From contig CAWHJW010000014.1 in the NCBI GenBank assembly GCA_963829725.1, positions 321,426 to 385,425 on the forward strand: DNA of 64,000 bases, in the 5' to 3' direction. The DNA comes from RYN-230 sp963829725 (GTDB lineage Bacteria; Actinomycetota; Actinomycetes; Streptosporangiales; Streptosporangiaceae). Below the pieces are notes generated by a model that was not told the origin of the DNA, did not search any database, and saw only the letters and a program-made list of their open reading frames with translations. This document shows, one piece after another, positions 1 through 8,049 of this stretch; position 1 is the first letter of the stretch, and the number at the start of each line of letters is the position of its first letter. A program made the translations under genes and the position numbers.

Positions 1-537
1 GACCATCACGATCACCTGGTCGCGCAGCCCGGCCTTCTGCAGCGCGTTGATGTTCGCCTTGAACATCGGCATCGTGGTGGTGAGGAACGCGGAGAAGCCG
101 ACGATGTCCGGCTGGTGCTCGCGGATCGCGGCCACGAACTTCTCCGGGGCGACCTGCACGCCGAGGTCGATGACCTGGAAGCCGGCCCCCTCGAACATGA
201 TGTTCACCAGGTTCTTGCCGATGTCGTGCACGTCGCCCTTGACCGTGCCGATCACGATGGTGCCGATCGACTCGGCACCGGTCTCGGCCAGCAGCGGGCG
301 GAGGATTTCCAGCGCCCCGGCCATCGCCTTGCCCGCGATGAGCATCTCCGGGACGAAGAAGTCGCCGCGCTCGAACCGGGCGCCCACCTCTTCCAGGGAG
401 GGGATCAGCGCCTCGTAGAGCAGGGTTTCCGGGCCGAGCCCCATCTCCAGGCCGGCGTTGGTCAGGCTGAGCACCTCGGGCCCGTTGCCGACCAGCGTGA
501 AGTCGTAAAGCTGGCGGAGTAGCTCGTCCTGGGTCAC
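1..537 (-). CDS. Corrinoid (B12-binding) methyl-carrier protein, partial
   Basis: Carries the methyl group on a cobalamin cofactor between a substrate methyltransferase and a second methyltransferase. The reading frame runs off the left edge, so about 179 N-terminal residues are visible. They form the helical cap domain (about residues 1-85) followed by the Rossmann-like B12 domain, with the DxHxxG cobalt-ligand motif visible as DVHDIG at residues 102-107. The GTG start at 537-535 overlaps the stop of the IclR gene in a GTGA arrangement, so the two are probably translationally coupled. The MttB-type methyltransferase lies on the other side of the IclR gene, divergently. Family assignment is firm; the methyl donor is unknown. 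Confidence 0.88.
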   Translation of the reverse strand, partial: MTQDELLRQLYDFTLVGNGPEVLSLTNAGLEMGLGPETLLYEALIPSLEEVGARFERGDFFVPEMLIAGKAMAGALEILRPLLAETGAESIGTIVIGTVKGDVHDIGKNLVNIMFEGAGFQVIDLGVQVAPEKFVAAIREHQPDIVGFSAFLTTTMPMFKANINALQKAGLRDQVIVMV

Positions 538-1325
538 GGGGCACCTTCCTTCGTGGGGGATGGGCGGGCGTCCTCGGCGGGCCGGTGCCCGAGGATGGCG
601 GACAGCGCGTCCGCCTGGGCGGCGCAGGCGGCACCGGCCCCGGGGATCTGGGCCGGGCCCAGGCGGCTGGCCGGGGCGGAGACCGACAGTGCGGCGACCA
701 CGACGGCGCCGTCCCGGAAGACCGGCGCCGCCACCGCGACCAGGCCGGGCTCGAGTTCCCCGTCGGTGACCGCGTAGCCGCGGTCACGGACGCCGCGCAG
801 GTCGTCCCCGAGCGCAGCGCGGCTGGTGATGGTACGCGGGGTGCGGGCCTCCAGCCGGCCGGGCGGCAGCTGTGCCGCGCCGAACGCCAGTAGCGCCTTG
901 CCCAGCGCCGCGCAGTGCAGCGGCACCGGCCGGCCCAGCCAGTTGGTGCCGCCGATCAGGTACCGGCTGTCCACCTGGGCGATCTGCTCGACCATCCCGT
1001 CCCGGGCCACGCCCAGGTTGACGGTCTCCCCGGTGGCCTCGCCGAGCCGGTCCAGGAACGGCCGGGCCACCTCGGTGAGCCCGGCTTCCGCGCCGCCGCG
1101 CCAGGCGTACCGGACGAAGACCTCGCCGGGGGAGAACCGGCCGTCGTCGTCCCGCCGGATCAGGCCGCCGCGCTCCAGCGCGAGCAGCAGCCGGGAGGTG
1201 GTGCTCTTAGCCAGCCCGGTGGCCGCGGCCAGCTCGGTGAACGTCACCGAGTCGGGCGCGTGCACCACCTCGGTGACCAGCCGGGCGGCCCGGTCCACGG
1301 CCTGGGTGCCGGTGGGGGTGGCCAT
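534..1325 (-). CDS. IclR-family transcriptional regulator
   Basis: Winged-helix N-terminus (about residues 5-65, with TFTELAAATGLAKSTTSRLL typical of IclR) and a GAF-like effector domain. I chose the ATG at 1325 (263 aa) because GAGGAA lies upstream and because the longer ATG at 1409 falls inside the palindromic operator in the intergenic region. Its stop overlaps the start of the corrinoid protein. The position between the corrinoid protein and the divergent MttB-like gene suggests that it controls both in response to the methylated substrate or a product; that is inference. Confidence 0.88.
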   Translation of the reverse strand: MATPTGTQAVDRAARLVTEVVHAPDSVTFTELAAATGLAKSTTSRLLLALERGGLIRRDDDGRFSPGEVFVRYAWRGGAEAGLTEVARPFLDRLGEATGETVNLGVARDGMVEQIAQVDSRYLIGGTNWLGRPVPLHCAALGKALLAFGAAQLPPGRLEARTPRTITSRAALGDDLRGVRDRGYAVTDGELEPGLVAVAAPVFRDGAVVVAALSVSAPASRLGPAQIPGAGAACAAQADALSAILGHRPAEDARPSPTKEGAP

Positions 1326-1402
1326 CACGCCCGCCTGTTCCTCGCGGCGGCGGTCACTGCTTGCATATGCCCTGCCCCGATTGACGCTGCCTGCAGCCAT
1401 GA

Positions 1403-1426
1403 GTTCCATGTTACGGAACTCTGTTC
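1403..1426. promoter_or_regulatory. Overlapping palindromes, likely IclR operator
   Basis: GTTCC-N7-GGAAC (1403-1419) overlaps GAAC-TCT-GTTC (1416-1426). The 10-mer ATGTTACGGA occurs at 1408-1417 and again at 1436-1445. The site sits in the divergent promoter region between the IclR gene and the MttB-like gene. GTTCC/GGAAC-type palindromes are common for IclR proteins, so autoregulation and control of the methyltransferase gene are likely. Confidence 0.6.
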
Positions 1427-1477
1427 TACGATGTGATGTTACGGAGGGGTCCGGAGAGGGTCAAGAACGAGGTGGCG

Positions 1478-2917
1478 ATGTTCCGCAACACCATGCCGCG
1501 CTACGAGATCCTGTCGCCGGACGCGATCGGCGTCCTGGACCGGGGCTGGCGGCGGATCGTCTCGGAGATCGGGGTGCAGTTCGCCAAGCCCGGGGCGGTG
1601 GAGCTGTTCCGCCAGGCCGGCCAGAAGACCGACGGCGAGGTCGTCTTCCTCGACCCCGAGTTCGTGCTGGAGCAGGTGGCCAAGGCGCCACGGGAGTTCG
1701 ACGTGCAGGCCCGCAACCCGGCCAACACGGTGCACATCGGCGGCGACCAGATGGTGTTCGGCGGGGTGTACGGGTCGCCGTTCATCCGCCAGGGCGACGT
1801 CCGGCGGGACGCGACCATGGACGACTTCCGGCGCCTCGCCATGCTGGCCCAGTCGTTCCCGCAGCTGGACACGGCCGGCGGCGTGATCTGCGAGCCGAAC
1901 GACGCGCCGCTCGACTCGCGGCACCTGGACATGATTTACGCCCTGGCCACCGTGACCGACAAGATCTTCATGGGCAACGTGGTGTCCGGGCCGAACGCGG
2001 CGGACACCATCGCGATGACCGAGATCCTGTTCGGCGGGCGGGCGGCCATCGAGGCCGTGCCGGCCACGGTCTCGCTGATCAACTGCAACTCCCCGCTGCG
2101 CTGGGACGACCGGATGCTGGACGCCCAGTTCGAGTACTGCGCCGCCAACCAGGCCGTGGTGCTCACCCCGTTCCTGCTGATGGGCGCGATGTCCCCGGTG
2201 TCCATCCCGGCCGCGCTGGTGCAGCAGCTGGCCGAGGCGCTGTCCGGCATCGCGCTGGCCCAGCTGATCCGGCCCGGCTGCCCGGTGATCTTCGGCTCGT
2301 TCCTGTCCAACATCGACATGCAGTCCGGCTCGCCCAGCTTCGGCACCCCGGAGTCCGCCATCGGGCTGCTCGCCACCGGCCAGCTGGCCCGGCACTTCGG
2401 GCTGCCGTTCCGCACCGGCGGCGGGCTGTCCTCCAGCCAGACCGCGGACGCGCAGGCCGCGTACGAGTCGCTGATGACCCTGCTGCCCACGTTCCTGGCC
2501 GGCACCAACTTCGTCATGCACGCCGCCGGGTGGCTGGAGGGCGGCCTGGTCAGCTGCTACGAGAAGTTCATCATCGACGTGGAGCTGCTGCGCATGCTGC
2601 GGGTCGAGTTCACCCCGCTGGAGATCGACGAGGAGTCGCTGGCGTTCGGCGCGCACGAGGAGGTCGGCCACGGCGGGCACTTCCTCGGCGCGCAGCACAC
2701 CATGGAGCGGTTCCGCGAGTGCTTCTACCGGCCGCTGCTGTCCTCCACCGCCAACTACGAGCGCTGGGTCCGGCTCGGCGCCAAGGACGCCACCGCCCGG
2801 GCCGGCGAGATCTGCGCCAAGACGCTGGAGGAGTACCAGCCGCCGCCGCTGGACGACGCGATCCGCGCCGAGCTGGATGAGTTCGTCACCCGCCGCCGCG
2901 CGGAACTGGGCGACTAG
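1478..2917 (+). CDS. Trimethylamine methyltransferase (MttB) family protein, non-pyrrolysine type
   Basis: TIM-barrel corrinoid-dependent methyltransferase of the MttB/COG5598 superfamily, 479 aa. It should move a methyl group from a quaternary or tertiary amine (glycine betaine-like compounds in characterised relatives) to the corrinoid protein encoded beyond the divergent IclR gene. The frame is uninterrupted, with no in-frame amber codon, so it belongs to the non-Pyl branch. The GGGLSSSQ and CPVIFGSF segments are typical. I chose the ATG at 1478, preceded by GAGGTGG; an upstream GTG at 1433 overlaps the repeated operator motif and is less likely. The true substrate cannot be read from sequence. 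Confidence 0.88.
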   Translation: MFRNTMPRYEILSPDAIGVLDRGWRRIVSEIGVQFAKPGAVELFRQAGQKTDGEVVFLDPEFVLEQVAKAPREFDVQARNPANTVHIGGDQMVFGGVYGSPFIRQGDVRRDATMDDFRRLAMLAQSFPQLDTAGGVICEPNDAPLDSRHLDMIYALATVTDKIFMGNVVSGPNAADTIAMTEILFGGRAAIEAVPATVSLINCNSPLRWDDRMLDAQFEYCAANQAVVLTPFLLMGAMSPVSIPAALVQQLAEALSGIALAQLIRPGCPVIFGSFLSNIDMQSGSPSFGTPESAIGLLATGQLARHFGLPFRTGGGLSSSQTADAQAAYESLMTLLPTFLAGTNFVMHAAGWLEGGLVSCYEKFIIDVELLRMLRVEFTPLEIDEESLAFGAHEEVGHGGHFLGAQHTMERFRECFYRPLLSSTANYERWVRLGAKDATARAGEICAKTLEEYQPPPLDDAIRAELDEFVTRRRAELGD

Positions 2918-2955
2918 TCCCGGGTTCCTGGCCTGGGGATCACCCGGCGGCTAGG

Positions 2956-3240
2956 CTGTGGCTGGCTCGCGGGGAGCCTCCGGTCCGCGCGCTCCGCCGC
3001 GCCCGCGACTACGCCGATGCCTTTGGCGGCCAGGTGACCGGGCTGGTGGAGATCGCCGACCAGGAACTGCTCGCGGAGTCCCCCGGGATGCGGCACCGAT
3101 CCCGCGCCGCCGCCGCCCTGTCGCGGGACATGCAGGCTGCGGAAGCAACGCCGCAGTTCGACCTGGAGCCCGCCAAGCAGGTCGTCCGCGGCCAGGTCGA
3201 AGCCCGGTTCACCATGACCCAGCCCGACCTGAGCGCATAG
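2956..3240 (+). pseudogene. C-terminal remnant of a SIMPL-domain (DUF541) protein
   Basis: This frame encodes RRARDYADAFGG followed by VTGLVEIAD and FDLEPAKQVVRGQVEARF, a pattern that matches the last third of SIMPL/DUF541 proteins. The N-terminal two thirds and any signal peptide are absent, and the frame reads back into unrelated sequence at the end of the methyltransferase gene. A GTG at 3034 could start a 68-aa product, but no good ribosome binding site is visible. I read it as a 5'-truncated remnant. Confidence 0.55.
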
Positions 3241-3319
3241 TTCCGGCGCCGGAACAGCGCGGGAGGCTGCTCCCGGGCCGGGGCCCTGGCGCACCGGGCC
3301 GGCCCCGGCGCCGGGCGGC

Positions 3320-3325
3320 TAGCAT
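3320..3325 (+). promoter_or_regulatory. -10 element for leaderless dapD
   Basis: TAGCAT ends 7 nt before the GTG at 3333. No Shine-Dalgarno sequence precedes that GTG. This spacing fits a leaderless transcript starting at the GTG, which is common in actinomycetes. Confidence 0.45.
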
Positions 3326-3332
3326 GTGGGCC

Positions 3333-4319
3333 GTGACTGAGCCCGAGATGGATTCCCAGCCGGTCGGCGCGGCCGGGACCGGCCTGGCCACCGTGGACGG
3401 CCAGACCGTGCTGGACACCTGGTACCCGGCCCCGCGGCTGACCGCGGCGGGCGCCGCCAGCGGCAGCACCAGGCTGTCCGCGGCGGAGGCGGCCGGCGAA
3501 CTCGGGCCGGACGTGGCCAGCCTGCTCGGCCCCGACCCGGCCCGCGGCGTCGAGGTGATCGCGGTGCGCACGACGATCGCCAGCCTGGACGCCGCGCCGG
3601 CCGACGGGCACGACATCTACCTGCGGCTGCACCTGCTGTCCAGCCGGCTCGTCCGGCCGCACGGCTGCAACCTGGACGGCATCTTCGGGCTGCTCGCCAA
3701 CGTGGCCTGGACCAACTACGGGCCCTGCCCGGTGCCGGGCTTCGAGCAGGCCCGGCTGCGGCTGCGGCAGCGCGGCCCGGTCATCGTGTACGGGGTGGAC
3801 AAGTTCCCGCGGATGGCCGACTACGTGCTGCCAGCAGGAGTGCGGATCGCGGACGCCGACCGGGTCCGGCTCGGCGCGCACCTGGCCGACGGCACCACCG
3901 TGATGCACGAGGGCTTCGTCAACTTCAACGCCGGCACCCTGGGCGCCTCCATGGTGGAAGGCCGCATCTCGGCCGGGGTGGTCGTCGGTGACGGCTCCGA
4001 CGTCGGCGGCGGGGCGTCCATCATGGGCACGCTGTCCGGCGGCGGCAAGGAGATCGTCTCAGTGGGCGAGCGCTGCCTGATCGGCGCGAACGCCGGGATC
4101 GGCATCTCGCTGGGTGACGACTGCGTGGTCGAGGCCGGCCTGTACGTCACCGCCGGCACCAAGATCGCGCTGCCGGACGGGCAGGTGGTCAAGGCCAGGG
4201 AACTGTCTGGCCGCCCCGGGCTGCTGTGGCTGCGCGATTCGCAGAGCGGGGCGGTCCGGGTCGTCGCGCGGGCGGGCGGCGGCATCGCGCTGAACACCAT
4301 CCTGCACGCGAACGCCTGA
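3333..4319 (+). CDS. dapD: 2,3,4,5-tetrahydropyridine-2,6-dicarboxylate N-succinyltransferase
   Basis: Lysine and meso-diaminopimelate biosynthesis: transfers succinyl from succinyl-CoA to tetrahydrodipicolinate in the cytosol. The C-terminal half is a left-handed beta-helix of hexapeptide repeats (for example GVRIADADRVRLGAHLADG, then EGRISAGVVVGDGSDVGGG). The motif GLLANVAWTNYGP is characteristic of the actinobacterial DapD type. Length 328 aa is normal. I chose GTG 3333 because a -10 element lies just upstream; an ATG at 3324 would overlap that element. It stands alone, followed 18 bp later by the exonuclease III gene. Confidence 0.93.
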   Translation: MTEPEMDSQPVGAAGTGLATVDGQTVLDTWYPAPRLTAAGAASGSTRLSAAEAAGELGPDVASLLGPDPARGVEVIAVRTTIASLDAAPADGHDIYLRLHLLSSRLVRPHGCNLDGIFGLLANVAWTNYGPCPVPGFEQARLRLRQRGPVIVYGVDKFPRMADYVLPAGVRIADADRVRLGAHLADGTTVMHEGFVNFNAGTLGASMVEGRISAGVVVGDGSDVGGGASIMGTLSGGGKEIVSVGERCLIGANAGIGISLGDDCVVEAGLYVTAGTKIALPDGQVVKARELSGRPGLLWLRDSQSGAVRVVARAGGGIALNTILHANA

Positions 4320-4337
4320 GCCGGGGGAGTGTGCATC

Positions 4338-5129
4338 ATGCGGCTGGCCACCTGGAACGTCAACTCGGTGCAGGCGCGGCTGCCCCGGCTGCTCGGCTGG
4401 CTGGCCGACGTCAAGCCGGACGTGCTGTGCCTGCAGGAGACCAAGGCCCCCGACGCCGGCTTCCCGGTCAAGGAGGTCGGGGAACTCGGCTACGAGGCCG
4501 CGCTGCACGGGGGCGGCCGCTGGAACGGGGTGGCCATCCTGTCCCGGGCCGGCCTGGGCGACGTACGGCGTGGTTTCCCGGGCGAGCCGGGCTTCCCCGA
4601 CCCGGAGGCCCGGGCTATCTCGGCCACCTGCGCGGGCTGCCGGGTGTGGTCGGTGTACGTGCCGAACGGCCGGGCCCTGGACAGCCCGCACCTGGCCTAC
4701 AAACTGTCCTGGCTGACCGCCCTGCGCGGCGCGCTCGCCGCCGAGCTCGGCGGCGACGGTGGCGGGACCCGGCTCGCCGTGTGCGGGGACTTCAACATCG
4801 CCCCCCACGACGACGACGTGTGGGACCCGGCCGCATTCACCGGCTCCACCCATGTCACCCCGGAGGAACGCGCCGCCCTGGCCGCCCTGCTGGACCTCGG
4901 GCTCACCGACGTCCCGGCCCGGGCGCTCAAGGGCCAGCCCTTCACCTACTGGGACTACCGGGCGGGCATGTTCCACAAGGGCATGGGCATGCGCATCGAC
5001 CTGGTCCTGGCCAGCGCGCCGCTGGCCGGCGCGGTCACCGACGCGTACATAGACCGGGAGGCGCGCAAGGGCACCGGCCCGTCCGACCACGCCCCCATCG
5101 TGGTCGACCTGGAGCTGCCTGCTCTCTAG
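4338..5129 (+). CDS. xth: Exodeoxyribonuclease III (AP endonuclease family)
   Basis: Mg-dependent exonuclease and AP endonuclease of the EEP fold acting in base-excision repair. The protein is 263 aa. Visible motifs are ATWNVNS at the start, LCLQETK (metal-binding Glu), GDFNIAP and the C-terminal GPSDHAPI with the catalytic Asp-His. ATG 4338 is preceded by GGGGGAG at 8 nt; a GTG at 4329 is a weaker option. It follows dapD closely and precedes the photolyase gene, so a small repair pair is possible, although the photolyase seems to have its own promoter. Confidence 0.93.
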   Translation: MRLATWNVNSVQARLPRLLGWLADVKPDVLCLQETKAPDAGFPVKEVGELGYEAALHGGGRWNGVAILSRAGLGDVRRGFPGEPGFPDPEARAISATCAGCRVWSVYVPNGRALDSPHLAYKLSWLTALRGALAAELGGDGGGTRLAVCGDFNIAPHDDDVWDPAAFTGSTHVTPEERAALAALLDLGLTDVPARALKGQPFTYWDYRAGMFHKGMGMRIDLVLASAPLAGAVTDAYIDREARKGTGPSDHAPIVVDLELPAL

Positions 5130-5184
5130 CGGCGTCACGCCTGCGGTCCCGCCGGCCCGGCCCCCCCGCTTATCCTCAGCGTTC

Positions 5185-6591
5185 ATGGTTGCCCTTGCCT
5201 GGTTCCGCCGTGACCTGCGGGTGCACGACCACCCGGCGCTGTGCGCGGCGCTGGCGGCGCACGAGCAGGTCGTGCCGGTGTTCTGCCTGGACGACCGGCT
5301 GCTGCACGGCCGGCACGCGTCCGGGTCCCGCACCGCCTTCCTGCTGGAGTGCCTGGCCGATCTCGACGGGCAGCTGGCCGAGCGCGGCGGGCGGCTGGTC
5401 ATCAGGCACGGGCCGCCTGAGCGGGAACTGCCCGCGCTGGCCGCCGAGACCGGGGCCAGCGAAGTGCACCTGACCAGCGACCCAGGTCCCTACGAGGCCA
5501 TCCGGGGGCGCCGGGTTCGGGCGGCCCTGGAACAGGCTGGCGTCACTGGGCGCGCCCATCCCGGGGTCAGCGTCGTGGATGACGTGCGCGGCATCCTGAC
5601 CGGGCAGGGCCGCCCCTACACGGTGTTCACGCCGTTCTACCGGAACTGGTCCGGGGTCTGGCGGCGTCCCGTGCTGGATGCGCCCAAACGGATCGCGATA
5701 CCCGCCGAGACCAGGCATGGGCGGGTGCCGTCGCTGGCCAGCCTGGGGCTGCGGCAGGAAGTGGCCGAGCCCGCCCCGGGCGGGGAGAGCGCCGGGCTGG
5801 CCCGGCTGGCCGGGTTCTCCGGCGGCGCGGTGCGCGATTACGACTCCGGCCGGGACCAGGCCGGCGCGGATGCCTCGTCCCGGCTGTCCCCGTACCTGCG
5901 CTTCGGCTGCCTGTCGCCACGTGCCGTGGAGGAGGCCCTGCCGCCGGGCCGGGGCGCCGAGGCGTTCCGCCGCCAGCTGTGCTGGCGCGACTTCTACCAG
6001 CATGTGCTGGCGCACCACCCGGACAATGCGCGGCAGGAGTTCCAGCCGCGCTACCGCGGCACGCTGGCCTGGCCCGGCGACGACGCGGCATTCACCGCCT
6101 GGACCGAGGGCAGCACCGGGTTCCCGCTGGTGGACGCGGGCATGCGCCAGCTGCGCCGGGAGGGCTGGATGCACAACCGGGTGCGGTTGCTGGCTGGCTC
6201 GTTCCTCACCAAGGACCTCGGCATCGACTGGCGGCGCGGCGAGGCCTGGTTCATGCGCCTGCTGCTCGACGGCGACCAGGCCAGTAACAACGGCAACTGG
6301 CAGTGGATCGCCTCGGTCGGCGTCAACCCGCAGCCCGCGTTCCGCCGGATCTACAACCCGGCCCTCCAGCAGGAACGGTCCGACCCGGACGGCCGGTATG
6401 TCCGGAGATACCTGCCCGCGCTGGCCCGGGTGCCGGACCAGTACCTGGCTGAGCCGTGGCGGATGCCGGCCGAGGAGCAGGAGCGGACGGGCTGCCGGAT
6501 CGGGACGGATTACCCGGGCCCGATCGTGGATCACAAGGAGGCGCGGCAGGCCGCGCTGGACCGCTACCGGGTGGCGGCGGCCGGGTCCTAG
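5185..6591 (+). CDS. phr: Deoxyribodipyrimidine photolyase (class I CPD)
   Basis: Light-driven repair of cyclobutane pyrimidine dimers with FAD. The N-terminal antenna domain begins WFRRDLRVHDHPAL. The C-terminal FAD domain shows LSPYLRFGCLSPR, WRDFYQHVL, GFPLVDAGMRQL, WMHNRVR and NNGNWQWIASVG, all canonical. Length 468 aa is normal. TATCCT at 5171-5176 ends 8 nt before the ATG, with no Shine-Dalgarno, so translation is probably leaderless. Confidence 0.95.
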   Translation: MVALAWFRRDLRVHDHPALCAALAAHEQVVPVFCLDDRLLHGRHASGSRTAFLLECLADLDGQLAERGGRLVIRHGPPERELPALAAETGASEVHLTSDPGPYEAIRGRRVRAALEQAGVTGRAHPGVSVVDDVRGILTGQGRPYTVFTPFYRNWSGVWRRPVLDAPKRIAIPAETRHGRVPSLASLGLRQEVAEPAPGGESAGLARLAGFSGGAVRDYDSGRDQAGADASSRLSPYLRFGCLSPRAVEEALPPGRGAEAFRRQLCWRDFYQHVLAHHPDNARQEFQPRYRGTLAWPGDDAAFTAWTEGSTGFPLVDAGMRQLRREGWMHNRVRLLAGSFLTKDLGIDWRRGEAWFMRLLLDGDQASNNGNWQWIASVGVNPQPAFRRIYNPALQQERSDPDGRYVRRYLPALARVPDQYLAEPWRMPAEEQERTGCRIGTDYPGPIVDHKEARQAALDRYRVAAAGS

Positions 6592-6616
6592 GGTGGCGGC
6601 TACCCGGCCATCGCGG

Positions 6617-7254
6617 TTACCGGGCCATCACCAGCAGGTAGCCCAGGGCAACGCCCATGGCGATGTTGCAGCAGGCGGCGAGCCGCGGGGAGAGGGGCGG
6701 CCGGGGCGCAGTGGCCGGGGCGGCGGCCGGAAGGGCAGCAGACCGCCAGTCCCGGACCGGCGCGAGGGCGGGCAGTCGGTCGGCGGCCCACAGCACGTAA
6801 CCGGCCATGAACTGGGCCGCCGCGATGGCCAGCAGCGGAAAGCGGGTCCCGGCACCGCCCATCGCGGCCCCCGGCGCGCTGCCCGCCGCGGGGCCGGCTG
6901 CCAGCAGCATGTAGACCATGGTGCCGGACATGATCAGGTGGGGCAGGTGGTGGCCGCCGGCGGCCCGGGACGGCGGGCCAGCCACCAGGCCAGCCCGGCC
7001 CGCCAGGCGAACCAGCCGGCCGCCGCCGCGAACACCACGGCCCAGATGCCGGTGCGCAGCCCGGCGGGGCGCAGGCCGATCCGGGGCACCAGCATGCCTG
7101 CCATGGCCACGCCCATCAGCACGTGCACCAGGTCCACGTCGCGCTCGGCCGGCCGCCGCTGGACCCGGGCGGCGACCAGGCGGCCGGCGCAGTAACCCGC
7201 GGTGAGGAGCATCAGCCCGGCGAAGCCGTCGGCCAGCCAGGACGGGCCGGTCAT
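6617..7254 (-). pseudogene. DUF5134 membrane protein, interrupted by a frameshift
   Basis: Small multi-helix membrane protein of unknown function. The N-terminal part (ATG 7254, MTGPSWLADGFAGLMLLTAG and DLVHVLMGVAMAGMLVPR) and the C-terminal part (GHHLPHLIMSGTMVYMLLA, FMAGYVLWAADRLPAL) match consecutive parts of the DUF5134 family but lie in different frames. The switch is near 6955-6970, where one missing base in a GC run would restore a protein of about 212 aa. Either a true frameshift or a base-calling deletion. Confidence 0.7.
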
Positions 7255-7667
7255 GCCGCCGCCCGCTGCGCCGCGGCGGCCGCCCTGCGAGCGCCGGCGC
7301 CATGAGCCGCGGCGGCCCGTTGCGCCGCGCCTGCCCCGCCGGCTACGCAATCGCTCATCGGGCGGCTCCTCGTCGTCCGGGTGGCCGCAGCCGCGGCATC
7401 CCGGGCTGGCGCGATGAACACGAGAGTAGATCGGCTGTCATTCACCCGGCAAGCCTCATTGCCGGTGGCCCGGCGCTAGTGCCCCTCGTTCACCTGCGCG
7501 GACGGCGTGACAGCGGAAGCGCCTGTCCATTCCGGTAAACCCGGCGGGTATCCGATGTCTCCCGTGCGGGCCGCCGGAAAGCCCGCCACAAAGTGTTGGC
7601 ATCGGCCGCCGGCGTGCTCCTACCTGTGACGGCGCGACCAGGCGCCGCCAGGAGGGAGGAAGCCGCC
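7255..7667. other. Gene-free stretch
   Basis: No convincing gene seen. It holds a small hairpin, CCGGCAA-N6-TTGCCGG (7446-7465), between the divergent DUF5134 gene and the secreted-protein gene. A 64-codon minus-strand frame ends in ATGA overlap with DUF5134 but is almost pure Ala/Arg and I do not call it. Confidence 0.4.
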
Positions 7668-7972
7668 ATGGACTCACCGACCCGGGTCTCCGGGGTGGCG
7701 GTCAGCGTGCTCGTCGCGGCGACCGGGAGCGTCCTGCTCCTGCTGCCCGGGCATGCCCGGCCGCGGCCCGCCCCGGGGACGGGCGGGAAAACGTCACCGT
7801 GCCGCTGCTGTTCCGGCCCGGCCTCAGCGTGAGCCGGGCCCCCGGCTCGCTGGCGGCCGGGCACAGCGTCCGGATCACGGTGTCCGCCGTAGACGCCCTG
7901 CTGGCCGGAGCGGCCGTGGACGTGGCCCCGGGCGGCTGGGCCGTCCCGGTATCGATCCAGGTGGCGGGGTGA
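7668..7972 (+). pseudogene. Small exported beta-sandwich-like protein, frameshifted
   Basis: ATG 7668 has a strong ribosome binding site (GGAGGGAGGA, 7651-7660) and encodes a hydrophobic signal or anchor segment (VAVSVLVAATGSVLLLLPG). After the GGGAAAA run at 7785-7791 the sensible frame shifts by one: NVTVPLLFRPGLSVSRAPGS then HSVRITVSAVDALLAGAAVD, ending at 7972. Restoring one base would give about 100 aa. The product is unknown; it precedes the sigma-factor gene by about 80 bp. Confidence 0.45.
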
Positions 7973-8049
7973 TCCGGCCAGGCGTCCATCGAGCCTGGTG
8001 GCCGGGCGATCCTGCAGACTTCATCCGAAAAACGCCGAGAGGTCATAGC

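Noticed and set aside
826..2880. Long open frames opposite or out of frame with the methyltransferase (for example 826-2880 plus, 1439-2698 minus)
   Set aside because: Arg/Pro/Gly-rich shadows caused by high third-position GC; the methyltransferase frame has clear family similarity.
7251..7445. 64-codon minus-strand frame overlapping the DUF5134 start by ATGA
   Set aside because: Almost pure Ala/Arg with no family features; overlap alone is weak evidence.
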